DNA of 64,000 bases from NCBI RefSeq assembly GCF_000730625.1, contig NZ_BBIT01000002.1:620001-684000 (forward strand), in the 5' to 3' direction. Positions 8,066-17,249 of this stretch are shown here, piece by piece. This stretch comes from Pseudomonas oryzihabitans NBRC 102199. GTDB taxonomy: Bacteria > Pseudomonadota > Gammaproteobacteria > Pseudomonadales > Pseudomonadaceae. A program made the position numbers and the translations under genes. Every line of letters begins with the position of its first letter. Positions within the stretch are counted from its first letter, which is position 1. Under the pieces are notes generated by a model. It did no database searches and was not told where the DNA came from. It saw only the letters and a program-made list of their open reading frames with translations.

Positions 8066-8902
8066 ATGGACCTATGGAGTGCCTTGCAGGCGCTGATTCT
8101 GGGGATCGTCGAGGGCATCACCGAGTTTCTGCCCATTTCCAGCACCGGCCACCAGATCGTCGTTGCCGATCTGATCGGCTTCGGTGGGGAAAGGGCCATC
8201 GCCTTCAATATCATCATCCAGCTGGCGGCCATCCTGGCCGTGGTCTGGGAATACCGCTTCAAGGTCTTCGAGATCGTCACCGATCTGCCGCGCAAGTCCT
8301 ATGCACAGCGTTTCACCGGCAACCTGATCATCGCCTTCCTGCCCGCCGCGGTGCTGGGCGTGATCCTGGGTGACCTGATCCACGAATACCTGTTCAACCC
8401 CATCACCGTGGCCTTTGCCCTGGTGATCGGCGGCGTGATCATGATCTGGGCGGAAAAGCGTACCCATCGCATCCGCGTGGAAGAGGTGGATGACATGCGC
8501 TGGCATGACGCCCTCAAGGTCGGCTGCGCCCAGTGCCTGGCGATGATCCCGGGCACCTCGCGTTCCGGTTCCACCATCATCGGCGGCCTGCTGTTCGGCC
8601 TGTCGCGCAAGGCGGCCACCGAGTTCTCCTTCTTCCTGGCCATGCCGACCATGGTCGGGGCGACGGTCTACTCCGTGTACAAGTACCGTCACCTGTTCAC
8701 CGCCAGCGACGTCCTGGTGTTCGGAGTCGGCTTCGTCACCTCCTTCCTTTTCGCCATGCTGGCGGTCAAGGCCCTGTTGAAGTTCATCGGCAACCACAGC
8801 TACGAAGTCTTCGGCTGGTACCGCATCGTCTTCGGACTGCTGATCCTGGCTACCTGGCAATTCGGCTGGATCGACTGGCACGCGGCCAAGGCGGCCGGGT
8901 GA
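8066..8902 (+). CDS. uppP: Undecaprenyl-diphosphatase UppP (BacA)
   Basis: A 278-residue inner-membrane enzyme that recycles undecaprenyl diphosphate to the monophosphate lipid carrier used for peptidoglycan and O-antigen synthesis; overexpression gives bacitracin resistance in the family. The two active-site motifs are present: [14 protein letters not shown] near residue 17 and [10 protein letters not shown] near 167, set among hydrophobic helices. The ATG at 8066 is chosen over an upstream in-frame start because GGAG lies 7 bases before it and the family starts MDLWSALQA. The stop overlaps the next gene's GTG. Confidence 0.95.
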   Translation: MDLWSALQALILGIVEGITEFLPISSTGHQIVVADLIGFGGERAIAFNIIIQLAAILAVVWEYRFKVFEIVTDLPRKSYAQRFTGNLIIAFLPAAVLGVILGDLIHEYLFNPITVAFALVIGGVIMIWAEKRTHRIRVEEVDDMRWHDALKVGCAQCLAMIPGTSRSGSTIIGGLLFGLSRKAATEFSFFLAMPTMVGATVYSVYKYRHLFTASDVLVFGVGFVTSFLFAMLAVKALLKFIGNHSYEVFGWYRIVFGLLILATWQFGWIDWHAAKAAG

Positions 8903-9399
8903 AACCCGAGAAGGAACAGCAGAGCCGGCGTAAGCCGGCTCGTGCGTCTACGCAGAATGCTTCCCCCAAGGCCGCCAAGCGGGCAGCGCCGCTGACGCCC
9001 TATCAGCAGCGCGCCGCCATCGCCCGCCAGGACATGCTGGCGCTGCTACAGATCGCCGTCTTCATCCTGCCCCTGCTGGGTATGCTGTCGCTGGCCTTCG
9101 GCCGCGGGGTGCTCTGGCCGATGCCGCTCTATCTGGTGGCCAGCGTGACCACCTACCTGCTCTACAAGCACGACAAGCAGCGCGCCCGCGACAAGGGTTG
9201 GCGCGTGCCGGAGCGCATGCTGCACCTGGGCGAATTGCTCGGCGGCTGGCCGGGCGCCCTGATCGCCCAGCAGCGCTTTCGCCACAAGACCGTCAAGCTG
9301 AGCTTTCGGCTGGTGTTCTTCGCCATCGTCGCCCTGCACCAGCTGCTCTGGCTGGATGTGCTCTGCGGCGGCTTTCTGCACCGTCACCTGCCGCTCTGA
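8899..9399 (+). CDS. DUF1294 family membrane protein
   Basis: A 166-residue protein starting with GTG inside the uppP stop (GTGA overlap). The first ~45 residues are basic and Ala/Gln/Lys-rich. The rest is a DUF1294 domain with two hydrophobic hairpins and the family signature: [30 protein letters not shown] and QQRFRHKT. Many DUF1294 proteins of pseudomonads carry an N-terminal cold-shock domain; this one has only the basic tail in its place. The function of the family is unknown. The overlap implies co-translation with uppP. Confidence 0.8.
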   Translation: MKPEKEQQSRRKPARASTQNASPKAAKRAAPLTPYQQRAAIARQDMLALLQIAVFILPLLGMLSLAFGRGVLWPMPLYLVASVTTYLLYKHDKQRARDKGWRVPERMLHLGELLGGWPGALIAQQRFRHKTVKLSFRLVFFAIVALHQLLWLDVLCGGFLHRHLPL

Positions 9400-9475
9400 G
9401 GTCAGACAGGCGGCGGTGGGGCAGGTGATGGGCTAGGCTTGGCGGGCGAAAGCCCCCGTTGCCCAGGAGCCCCCC

Positions 9476-11269
9476 TTGCGAATGCCTCTGTCGATCTTTA
9501 CGCCCCTTTTCCTGTCCCTGACCCTGGCCGCCTGTAGCCAGGTTCGCGAGACCTCCCTGCCCACGGCCCCCGAGGCCGGTTCCGGTTACCGCCCCGGGCT
9601 GACGGCCAGCGCAGCCACCCGCCAGATGGCGGCCGCGGCCAATCCCCTGGCCGCCGAGGCCGGCCGGGAGATCCTGCGCCAGGGCGGCTCGGCCATCGAC
9701 GCCGCCATCGCCATGCAGGCGGTCCTGACCCTGGTCGAGCCGCAATCTTCCGGGATTGGCGGCGGCGCCTTCCTGCTCTACTGGGACGGTCGCAAGGTCC
9801 AGGCCTACGACGGTCGCGAGACCGCGCCAGCCGGGGCCACGGAAAGGCTCTTCCTGCACCCGGATGGCAGCCCCATGGCCTTCGAAGAGGCACGGATCGG
9901 CGGTCGTTCGGTAGGGGTGCCCGGGGTGCTGCGGGCCCTGGAGCTGGCGCATCGCGACCACGGCAAGCTGGCCTGGCAGGTGCTGTTCGAGCCGGCCATC
10001 CGCCTGGCCCGGGAGGGTTTCCCGTTGTCGCCGCGGCTGCATAACCAGCTGCTTCACGACCCCTTCCTCAAGCAGTCACCGGGTATGGCTGGGCTCTACC
10101 TGGATGCCCAGGGACAGGTGAAGCCGGTGGGTACCCGGCTGCGCAACCCGGAATTGGCCGATACCCTGGCGCTGATCGCCCGGGAGGGCGCCGGAGCGCT
10201 CTATCGCAGCGACCTGGCCCAGGCCATCGCCAGCGCCGTGCAGGAGAGCCCCAATCCCGGCAGCCTGAGTCTTCAGGACCTGGCCGGCTATCGTGCCAGG
10301 ACGCGCACGCCGCTGTGCACCGACTACCAGCGCTGGCGCGTCTGTGGCATGCGACCGCCCGCCGGCGGCATCACCGTGGCCCAGACCCTGGGCATTCTCC
10401 AGGCCCTGGAAGCCCGTGATCCGGCCTGGGCCCTGGCGCCGTTGCGGCCAGTACCGACCGCGCTGCCGGCGGGCCAGGAGCCGCGTCCCGAAGCCGTGCA
10501 CCTGATCGCCGAGGCCGAGCGCCTGGCCTATGCCGATCGCGCCCAGTACGTAGCCGATCCGGAGCTGGTGCCGGTCAACGTCAAGGGGCTGCTCGATCCC
10601 GGGTATCTGGCCAGTCGTGCGCAGCAGGTCGGTGAGCGCAGCCTGGGCAAGGCCGCGCCGGGGGTCCCACCCGGCCCGACCCTGGCCTGGGCACCGGATC
10701 GCTCGCCACTGCGCATCTCCACCTCCCAGGTGGTGGCGGCGGATGCCTGGGGTGGCGCCCTGTCCATGACCACCACTGTGGAGAGCTACTTCGGCTCCCA
10801 CCTGATGGTGAAGGGCTTCATGCTCAACAATCAGCTGACGGACTTTTCCTTCGTGCCGCGGGAGAAGGGCCTGCCGGTGGCCAACCGGGTGGAGCCGGGC
10901 AAGCGACCGCGCTCGACCATGTCGCCAACCCTGGTGTTCGACCGCCAGAGTGGCGAGCTGCTGGCGGCCCTGGGCTCGCCGGGCGGTTCGCAGATTGCCG
11001 GCTATGTGGTCAAGACCCTGGTCGGCTTGCTGGACTGGCAGCTGGATCCCCAGGCGGCTGCGGGCCTGCCGAATTTCGGCAGCCGTAACGGCCCCACCGA
11101 GCTGGAGCGCGGCGAGACCACCCCGGCCTTGCGCCAGGCACTGGAGCAGCGTGGGCACCAGGTACGCGAAGACGAGATGACCAGCGGCATCCAGGTGATA
11201 CGCCGAATGGGCTCAGGTTGGCAGGGCGGCGCCGATCCGCGGCGGGAGGGCGCGGCGCTGGGGGATTAG
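9476..11269 (+). CDS. ggt: Gamma-glutamyltransferase / glutathione hydrolase, lipoprotein
   Basis: This Ntn-hydrolase transfers or hydrolyses the gamma-glutamyl group of glutathione in the cell envelope. After the lipobox LAAC (Cys at about residue 18-20) comes the GGT fold: AANPLAAEAGREILRQGGSA, VEPQSSGIGGGAFLLYW, and the autoprocessing site MTTTVES near residue 430, where a Thr becomes the N-terminal nucleophile of the small subunit. SMTTTVES and SPGGSQIAGYV are family blocks. A TTG at 9476 has AGGAG 6 bases upstream; an ATG two codons later (9482) is the alternative. The ~597-residue length is normal. Confidence 0.93.
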   Translation: MRMPLSIFTPLFLSLTLAACSQVRETSLPTAPEAGSGYRPGLTASAATRQMAAAANPLAAEAGREILRQGGSAIDAAIAMQAVLTLVEPQSSGIGGGAFLLYWDGRKVQAYDGRETAPAGATERLFLHPDGSPMAFEEARIGGRSVGVPGVLRALELAHRDHGKLAWQVLFEPAIRLAREGFPLSPRLHNQLLHDPFLKQSPGMAGLYLDAQGQVKPVGTRLRNPELADTLALIAREGAGALYRSDLAQAIASAVQESPNPGSLSLQDLAGYRARTRTPLCTDYQRWRVCGMRPPAGGITVAQTLGILQALEARDPAWALAPLRPVPTALPAGQEPRPEAVHLIAEAERLAYADRAQYVADPELVPVNVKGLLDPGYLASRAQQVGERSLGKAAPGVPPGPTLAWAPDRSPLRISTSQVVAADAWGGALSMTTTVESYFGSHLMVKGFMLNNQLTDFSFVPREKGLPVANRVEPGKRPRSTMSPTLVFDRQSGELLAALGSPGGSQIAGYVVKTLVGLLDWQLDPQAAAGLPNFGSRNGPTELERGETTPALRQALEQRGHQVREDEMTSGIQVIRRMGSGWQGGADPRREGAALGD

Positions 11270-11290
11270 GCAGGCGTCGGAGGCCGATAG

Positions 11291-11330
11291 CCCTTCACCC
11301 CAGCCCTCTCCCTGGGGGAGAGGGGGCGGT
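11291..11330. repeat. Intergenic palindromic repeat, copy 1
   Basis: A hairpin with arms CCCTCTCCC (11304-11312) and GGGAGAGGG (11316-11324), preceded by CTTCACCCCAG. The same unit occurs inverted at 36851-36890. Repeats of the form CACCCCAGCCCTCTCCC-N-GGGAGAGGG are common REP-type elements between genes of proteobacteria. Here it lies between the convergent genes ggt and mqo. Confidence 0.7.
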
Positions 11331-11387
11331 TTTGCTGGGGGGAGGTCAGGAGCAGGGATGGCACGCCAGTGGGCCATCCAGGTGGGG

Positions 11388-12884
11388 TCAGGCCGGCTGG
11401 TCGAGTTGCAGGACGCGGGTGGTGCGCTCGCGCACTTCGCGCAGCAGTTCGGGCTCTTCCGCCAGCTTGTGACCGAAGGCCGGGAACATCTTGCGCAGCT
11501 TGGCCTGCCAGTCCTCGCTCTGGAAGCGGCTGGGGAAGCAGCGCTCGACCAGGGTCAGCATGATGGACACCGAGGTGGAGGCACCCGGGGAGGCGCCCAG
11601 CAGCGCGGCGATGGTGCCGTCGCCGGAGGCGACGATCTCGGTGCCGAATTGCAGCACGCCGCCTTTCTGCGGGTCCTTCTTGATGATCTGCACCCGCTGG
11701 CCCGCCACTTCCAGGCGCCAGTCCTGCTTGCGCACGGCCGGGTAGAAGGCCCGCAGTTCCTCGACACGCTGGTCGAAGGACTGCAGCACCTGGCCGACCA
11801 GGTAGCGGGTCAGCGGCATGTTGTCCCGCGCCACGGCGAGCATGGGGCCAATGTTGCCCGACTTGATCGACTTGGGCAGGTCGAGGAAGGAGCCACGCTT
11901 GAGGAACTTGGTGGTGAAGCCGGCGAAGGGGCCGAACAGCAGGGACTTCTTGCCATCCACCACGCGGGTGTCCAGGTGCGGGACCGACATCGGCGGCGAG
12001 TTGACGCCGGCCAGGCCGTAGACCTTGGCCTGGTGCCGTTCGACGATGTGCGGATCGTCGCAGCGCAGCCACTGGCCGCTCACCGGGAAGCCACCGTAGC
12101 CGGCGCCCTCGGGGATGCCGGACTTCTGCAGGAGCGGCAGGGCCGCGCCACCGGCGCCGAGGAAGACGAACTTGGCGATCAGGGTGCGGGTGGCCCCGGA
12201 ACGACTGTCCTCGATGGTCAGGCGCCAGCGCTGGTCGGCCTCGCGGGTCAGGTCCACCACCTTCTGGTTGTAGCGGACCTGGGTGCCGGGACGGGTCTGC
12301 AGGTGACCGAGCAGGCTCATGGTCAGGGCGCCGAAGTTGACGTCGGTACCCCCGGCCACATGGGTCGCGGCTACGGCTTCGGTGGCCGGCCGGCCTTCCA
12401 TCACCAGGGGCATCCACTCGCGCAGCTTGGCGTGATCCTCGGAATACTCCATGCCGTCGAAGCAGGCGTGGTCCTTGAGGGCCTCGTAGCGCTTGCGCAG
12501 GAAGGCCATGTCCTTGGCGCCATGGACGAAGGACATGTGCGGCACCGGGCTGATGAAGGCGCGCGGCGAGCCGAAGTGGCCTTCCTCGACCAGGTAGGAC
12601 CAGAACTGCTTGGAGGCCTCGAACATACCGTTGATGCTGAGGGCCTTGGTGATGTCGACGCTGCCGTCCGCCTTTTCCGGCGTGTAGTTCAGCTCGCAGA
12701 GGGCCGCATGGCCGGTTCCGGCGTTGTTCCAGGGGTTGGAACTCTCCGCCGCGCCTACGTCGAGCAGTTCGAGCACCTCGACGGTGCTCGTGGGCTCCAG
12801 TTCCTTGAGCATGACCGCCAGGGTCGCACTCATGATTCCCGCGCCGACGAAAACGAAATCCGACTCTTCGTTACCACTGTGCAT
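11388..12884 (-). CDS. mqo: Malate:quinone oxidoreductase
   Basis: A 498-residue FAD-dependent peripheral membrane enzyme that oxidises malate to oxaloacetate and passes electrons to quinone, the membrane branch of the TCA cycle. The N-terminal dinucleotide fold is [18 protein letters not shown]. Further Mqo blocks are [35 protein letters not shown] and [14 protein letters not shown] near residue 440. AGGAG lies 8 bases before the ATG, supporting this start. No partner genes adjoin it; a 454-base gap lies upstream. Confidence 0.96.
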   Translation of the reverse strand: MHSGNEESDFVFVGAGIMSATLAVMLKELEPTSTVEVLELLDVGAAESSNPWNNAGTGHAALCELNYTPEKADGSVDITKALSINGMFEASKQFWSYLVEEGHFGSPRAFISPVPHMSFVHGAKDMAFLRKRYEALKDHACFDGMEYSEDHAKLREWMPLVMEGRPATEAVAATHVAGGTDVNFGALTMSLLGHLQTRPGTQVRYNQKVVDLTREADQRWRLTIEDSRSGATRTLIAKFVFLGAGGAALPLLQKSGIPEGAGYGGFPVSGQWLRCDDPHIVERHQAKVYGLAGVNSPPMSVPHLDTRVVDGKKSLLFGPFAGFTTKFLKRGSFLDLPKSIKSGNIGPMLAVARDNMPLTRYLVGQVLQSFDQRVEELRAFYPAVRKQDWRLEVAGQRVQIIKKDPQKGGVLQFGTEIVASGDGTIAALLGASPGASTSVSIMLTLVERCFPSRFQSEDWQAKLRKMFPAFGHKLAEEPELLREVRERTTRVLQLDQPA

Positions 12885-13338
12885 TCATCGTACTCCTGAG
12901 ACAGTGTCTCGCTTTACACCTGAGGGAGAGCGGGCGTCGGAGCCCGCCCTCGAGTTGGGCAACCCCGGGCTGACCGCGAACGGCCGGGCAGGGGTGAGCA
13001 ACCGGTAGGGCATGGCAGTCAGTTGCGACAGCGGCCGTCCGGCAATGTTCTGATTTGTTGAGTGGGGAGCAAGGGTCCTGGCGGACCGGCGGAGGCCGGT
13101 ACCAGGCGGGGAGATCAGGATGCGACAGGGAACCCGTCGAGCGTGCCGGAAGGGGGCGCTACGTGTTACGAGACGTGGCAGGAGACCCCTGGTCTCCCGG
13201 CGCAAACGATAGGTGATGATCGCGGCGATCCTGGTCGAGTACCCGTTTCGGTGCGAAATGATACCTAGGGTAACTGCTTAGGGCACCCTCTATTTTATTC
13301 GTGTAGTGGGTGTCGCGACCCACTACACGAACCTCGCC
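12885..13338. other. Long intergenic gap between mqo and ybiT
   Basis: There is no ORF here with family resemblance or a convincing start. The mqo end carries its ribosome-binding site (AGGAG about 12890). Nested short inverted repeats sit at 13077-13106 (CCTGG...CCAGG enclosing CCGGC...GCCGG). The bases 13262-13300 are AT-richer than the rest. A strong 14-bp inverted repeat at 13298-13331 closes the ybiT side. It could hold the mqo promoter and leader or a small RNA; I cannot tell which. Confidence 0.6.
13298..13331. repeat. Perfect 14-bp inverted repeat downstream of ybiT
   Basis: The arms TTCGTGTAGTGGGT (13298-13311) and ACCCACTACACGAA (13318-13331) surround a six-base loop GTCGCG. It lies 8 bases after the ybiT stop, where a terminator is expected. 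The bases that follow in the ybiT direction are AATAAAATA, not a T-run, and the other side is not T-rich either, so it is not a standard intrinsic terminator. Confidence 0.6.
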
Positions 13339-14928
13339 TCAGCCGTTGATGCCCTGGCTGCGCAGGTAGTCGTCGTAGCTGCCGCTGAAATCCACCACCC
13401 CGGCTTCGCTCATGTCGAGGATGCGGGTGGCCAGCGAGGAGACGAATTCACGGTCGTGGCTGACGAAGATCAGGGTGCCCGGATAGTTTTCCAGCGCCAG
13501 GTTCAGCGCCTCGATGGATTCCATGTCCAGGTGGTTGGTGGGTTCGTCCATCACCAGCACATTGGGCTTCTTCAGGATCAGCTTGCCGAACAGCATGCGG
13601 CCTTGCTCGCCACCGGAGATGACCTTGACCGACTTCTGGATGTCGTCGCTGGAGAACAGCATGCGACCCAGGGTGCCGCGCACCATCTGTTCGCCGCCCT
13701 GGGTCCACTGACCCATCCAGTCGAACAGGGTGACGTCGTCGGCGAAGTCCTCGGCGTGGTCCTGGGCGAAGTAGCCCACGTCCGCGCTGTCGGTCCACTT
13801 CACCTCGCCGCTCTGCGGCGCCATCTCGCCCACCAGGGTGCGCAGCAGGGTGGTCTTGCCGATCCCGTTGGGGCCGATGATGGCGACCCGCTCGCCGGCT
13901 TCGATCTGCAGGCCGAGACGCTTGAACAGCGGGGTGCCGTCGAAGCCCTGGGTGACGTTTTCCAGGGTCACCGCCTGGCGGTGCAGCTTCTTGTACTGCT
14001 CGAAGCGGATGAAGGGGCTGACGCGGCTGGACGGCTTGACCTCGTCCAGCTGGATCTTGTCGATCTGACGCGCCCGGCTGGTGGCCTGCTTGGCCTTGGA
14101 GGCGTTGGCCGAGAAGCGGCTGACGAACTGCTGCAGCTCGGCGATCTGGGCCTTCTTCTTGGCGTTGTCCGACAGCAGGCGCTCGCGGGCCTGGGTGGCC
14201 GCAGTCATGTACTCGTCGTAGTTGCCGGGGAACAGGCGCAGTTCGCCGTAATCCAGGTCGGCCATATGGGTGCAGACGCTGTTCAGGAAGTGGCGATCGT
14301 GGGAAATGATGATCATGGTGCTGTTGCGGGCGACCAGGATGCCTTCCAGCCAGCGGATGGTGTTGATGTCCAGGTGGTTGGTCGGTTCGTCGAGCAGCAG
14401 CAGTTCCGGATCGGAGAAGAGCGCCTGGGCCAGCAGCACGCGCAGCTTCCAGCCGGGGGCGACGGCGCTCATGGGGCCGAAGTGCTGGTCCTGGGGGATG
14501 CCCAGGCCCAGCAGCAGTTCGCCGGCACGGGCTTCGGCGGTGTAGCCGTCGTATTCGGCGAACTGGACCTCCAGCTCGGCCACGGCCATGCCGTCGTCTT
14601 CGCTCATTTCCGGGAGGGAATAGATGCGGTCGCGCTCGGCCTTGACCTTGGCCAGCTCGGCGTGGCCCATGATCACGGTATCGATGACCGTGCAATCCTC
14701 GTAGGCGAACTGGTCCTGGCGCAGCTTGCCCAGTCGCACGTTGGGCTCGAGCATCACTTGGCCGCCAGTGGGTTCCAGGTCACCGCCGAGAATCTTCATG
14801 AAGGTGGACTTGCCGCAGCCGTTGGCGCCGATCAGGCCGTAGCGATGGCCGTTGCCGAATTTGACGGATACGTTCTCGAACAGCGGCTTGGCGCCAAACT
14901 GCATGGTGATGTTAGCGGTGGAGATCAA
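13339..14928 (-). CDS. ybiT: ABC-F family ribosome-associated ATPase YbiT
   Basis: A 529-residue soluble protein with two ABC domains and no membrane part, closest to E. coli YbiT. Domain 1 has [15 protein letters not shown] and [13 protein letters not shown]; domain 2 has [14 protein letters not shown] and [13 protein letters not shown]. Between them lies the charged arm/linker ([19 protein letters not shown]). ABC-F proteins bind the ribosomal E site and resolve or gate translation; YbiT's exact task is less settled than EttA's. The predicted start is a TTG matching the family start ([12 protein letters not shown]); an internal ATG at 14904 is less likely. Confidence 0.92.
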   Translation of the reverse strand: MISTANITMQFGAKPLFENVSVKFGNGHRYGLIGANGCGKSTFMKILGGDLEPTGGQVMLEPNVRLGKLRQDQFAYEDCTVIDTVIMGHAELAKVKAERDRIYSLPEMSEDDGMAVAELEVQFAEYDGYTAEARAGELLLGLGIPQDQHFGPMSAVAPGWKLRVLLAQALFSDPELLLLDEPTNHLDINTIRWLEGILVARNSTMIIISHDRHFLNSVCTHMADLDYGELRLFPGNYDEYMTAATQARERLLSDNAKKKAQIAELQQFVSRFSANASKAKQATSRARQIDKIQLDEVKPSSRVSPFIRFEQYKKLHRQAVTLENVTQGFDGTPLFKRLGLQIEAGERVAIIGPNGIGKTTLLRTLVGEMAPQSGEVKWTDSADVGYFAQDHAEDFADDVTLFDWMGQWTQGGEQMVRGTLGRMLFSSDDIQKSVKVISGGEQGRMLFGKLILKKPNVLVMDEPTNHLDMESIEALNLALENYPGTLIFVSHDREFVSSLATRILDMSEAGVVDFSGSYDDYLRSQGING

Positions 14929-15167
14929 GGGGGGTACCTGTAAGGGTTTCAGACCGGAGCTCGCCTGCGACCCGAGCCGGCGGGCGGCTTGGGCGGGGCG
15001 TTTCGATCGGATGGGCAGAGCTCCAGCGGGCAGGGTCGAGGGGTCGCGACGATGCGCGGCGGCCTGGCTGGGCTGCGGTAAAGGCGGGCGGCGCCCGACA
15101 TGCCGCCTATTGTGTCATAGCTGCGAGGTCCTTTGTACGGGGCGGGCGGCGGCCGGGTGTCGCTGGA

Positions 15168-15584
15168 CTAGCGGGCGGTCGGGTCGGGGGTGCCAGGCCG
15201 GGGTACCACTTTCCAGATCGCTTCGGTCAGCTGATCCAGTGTCCACGGCTTGTGCAGGAAGGGCACCCCGGACGGAATGTCGTTTCTCAGACCGGCGTAG
15301 CCGGACATCAGTACGAAGGGCACTGCGGGCCAGCGTTCACTGACGATCTTCGCCAACTGGACGCCGTCGATCACGCCCGGCATCCGCACGTTCGACACCA
15401 CCACATTGACCTGCTGCCAGTGCAGCTCGAGAAACTGCAGGGCGGCATCGGCAGTGCCGAAGGTCTCGACATGGAAGCCTTGCTGCTTGAGGACCTCGCG
15501 GACCAGTGCCTGGAGCAGCAGTTCGTCCTCGGCCACGACGGCGAGCAGATTCGGGGTGCTGGCGGAGCGGGTCGGCGTATCCAT
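15168..15584 (-). CDS. Stand-alone receiver-domain protein with Asn in place of the phospho-acceptor Asp
   Basis: A 138-residue single receiver domain of the CheY fold. Most catalytic positions are present: the acidic pair Glu19-Asp20 (VVAEDELLLQ), Ser94 in VLMSGYAG and Lys113 in FLHKPW. The phospho-acceptor position reads VVVSNVRMPG, so residue 65 is Asn (codon AAC) where active receivers have Asp. Its VRMPG/HKPW style resembles receivers attached to hybrid histidine kinases. No kinase or output domain is adjacent. It probably signals without phosphorylation at that residue, or is decaying; which is unknown. Confidence 0.8.
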   Translation of the reverse strand: MDTPTRSASTPNLLAVVAEDELLLQALVREVLKQQGFHVETFGTADAALQFLELHWQQVNVVVSNVRMPGVIDGVQLAKIVSERWPAVPFVLMSGYAGLRNDIPSGVPFLHKPWTLDQLTEAIWKVVPRPGTPDPTAR

Positions 15585-15837
15585 AGGCAGGCAGTCCGGA
15601 GTGGAGAAATACCTGAAGTCTAGTCAGCCTTGGGCCAGGCTGCTGGCCAATGGCCCGGATCAGCACTCAGCTTTTTTAGGGATGAGCCTCTAGGTCCAGG
15701 CAGCTGACTCGCGCGAAGGCTCTGGCAAGGGGTCGACGCCGCTTGGCAGTCGGGCGACGTGCGGTAAGCGTCAGGATGAAACATCTGGCGCCGCCGACCT
15801 ACTAACCTCTGAGACCGACCGGCACAGGAGCCACGGC

Positions 15838-16032
15838 ATGATCCTTTCTCTTTCTCCCGCGCCCGATACCACGTCCCCGCTCGCCCTCTGGCTGGGTGGC
15901 GATCAGGCACCGCTGAACGATTCCGACATGGCTGACGAGGAGATCGATACCGAGATCCCCGACGAAGTGGTCGAGAACCTGACCGAGCCGGCCAAGCCGC
16001 CAGCGCCGATTCCGGATCCCGGTCCGCTGTAG
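15838..16032 (+). CDS. Small acidic, proline-rich hypothetical protein
   Basis: A 64-residue ORF with AGGAG about 8 bases before the ATG. The product is rich in Asp, Glu and Pro, with a central acidic run (MADEEIDTEIPDEVVENL) and a Pro-rich tail ending PAPIPDPGPL. It has no signal peptide or membrane segment and I recognise no family. The ribosome-binding site and position between a divergent receiver gene and a convergent MFS gene make it a plausible real gene. Confidence 0.5.
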   Translation: MILSLSPAPDTTSPLALWLGGDQAPLNDSDMADEEIDTEIPDEVVENLTEPAKPPAPIPDPGPL

Positions 16033-16046
16033 GCGCGCATCCGATT

Positions 16047-17249
16047 TCACCTGCGGTCAGGGCGTTCGCGCAGCGCCCGGTGATAGAGCAGGGCGCTGAG
16101 CCCCAGGCCAGCCAGGGCCATAAGGCCGGCGAAGAGGAAAATGGCGCTGAAGCCGAAGCCATTGGCGATAGCGCCGGCCAGTGGACCGGTGATGCCCAGG
16201 GCCAGATCCAGGCACAGCGAATAGGCGCCCAGGGCGGCGCTACGGTTGGTCGGGGGAACCTTGACGATGGCTTCCACGCCCAGGGCTGGATAGACCAGCG
16301 ACAGCCCGAACCCGGCCATGGCCGCGCCGATCAGTGCCATCTGCGGCGTGACCGCCAGCCAGAGCAGCAGCAGACCCAGGGTCTCGACGGTGAAACAGGC
16401 CAGGGCAACCCGAAAACCACCCAGCTTGTTGATGGTGCCGGCGAACAGCAGTCGCGCGCAGATGAAGGCGGCGCCAAAGGCGGTCAGGCAAAAGGCGGCA
16501 TTGGGCCAGCCGTTGCTCGCGTAGTAGAGCGTGACGAAGGTGGCGATGGCGCCAAAGCCGATGGAGCTCAGCAGCAGGCAGAGGCCAAAGGGGCTGATGC
16601 GCCAGAACACCTTGTGAAAGGGCAGTCGCTCACCGGGAATCACCGGTGCCGGCTCCTTGTTCCAGGCCAGGGCCAGCCCCAGGGCGCCAAGCAGCGCGAT
16701 AGCCACGCCCAGGCTCCACAGGCCCAGACCCGCGACCATGGCCACGCCCAGGGGGGCGCCCAGGGCCAGGGCGCCATAGGCGGCGATGCCATTCCAGGAG
16801 ATTACCTTGCTGACGTGCTGCATGCCGACGCTGCCCATGCCCCAGCTCAGGCAGCCAGTGCCTATCATGGCCTGGGACATGCCGAGAATGATCCTGCCGA
16901 CGATCAGTAGGCCCAGGCTGAGGCCAGGCACGCTTTGCAGCGAGGTGGCCAGCAGGGTGAGTACGCCACAGGCGACGCAGCCGAAAAGGCCGTAGATCAC
17001 CCCGCGCTTGGCGCCGATGCTGTCGGCCAGCTTGCCGGCCAGGGGGCGGGTGAAGAGGGTGGCGAGGTACTGGATGCTGATCGCCAGTCCCGCGATGACC
17101 GAGCCGTAGCCGAGATCGTCGTGCACGTAGCCCGGCAGGATCGCCAGCGGCAGGCCGATCGCCAGGAACAGCAGAAAGCTGAAGACGACGATGGAAACGA
17201 TACGCAGCGTGACGGCGAGGGAGCTGGCGGCTGGGGCGGTCGTGGTCAT
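16047..17249 (-). CDS. MFS transporter, YhhS/AraJ-like (second of a tandem pair)
   Basis: A 400-residue, 12-helix major facilitator protein. Family landmarks are [19 protein letters not shown] near residue 30, the loop motif [16 protein letters not shown] near 70 and [18 protein letters not shown] near 150. YhhS-type members are putative proton-driven exporters of small metabolites; the substrate is unknown. The ATG at 17249 lies within the last bases of the upstream paralogue (4-base overlap). Long shared blocks with that gene show a local duplication. Confidence 0.85.
   Translation of the reverse strand: MTTTAPAASSLAVTLRIVSIVVFSFLLFLAIGLPLAILPGYVHDDLGYGSVIAGLAISIQYLATLFTRPLAGKLADSIGAKRGVIYGLFGCVACGVLTLLATSLQSVPGLSLGLLIVGRIILGMSQAMIGTGCLSWGMGSVGMQHVSKVISWNGIAAYGALALGAPLGVAMVAGLGLWSLGVAIALLGALGLALAWNKEPAPVIPGERLPFHKVFWRISPFGLCLLLSSIGFGAIATFVTLYYASNGWPNAAFCLTAFGAAFICARLLFAGTINKLGGFRVALACFTVETLGLLLLWLAVTPQMALIGAAMAGFGLSLVYPALGVEAIVKVPPTNRSAALGAYSLCLDLALGITGPLAGAIANGFGFSAIFLFAGLMALAGLGLSALLYHRALRERPDRR

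Noticed and set aside
13062..13268. Short ORF in the mqo-ybiT gap
   Set aside because: No ribosome-binding site, no family resemblance, and it crosses inverted repeats.
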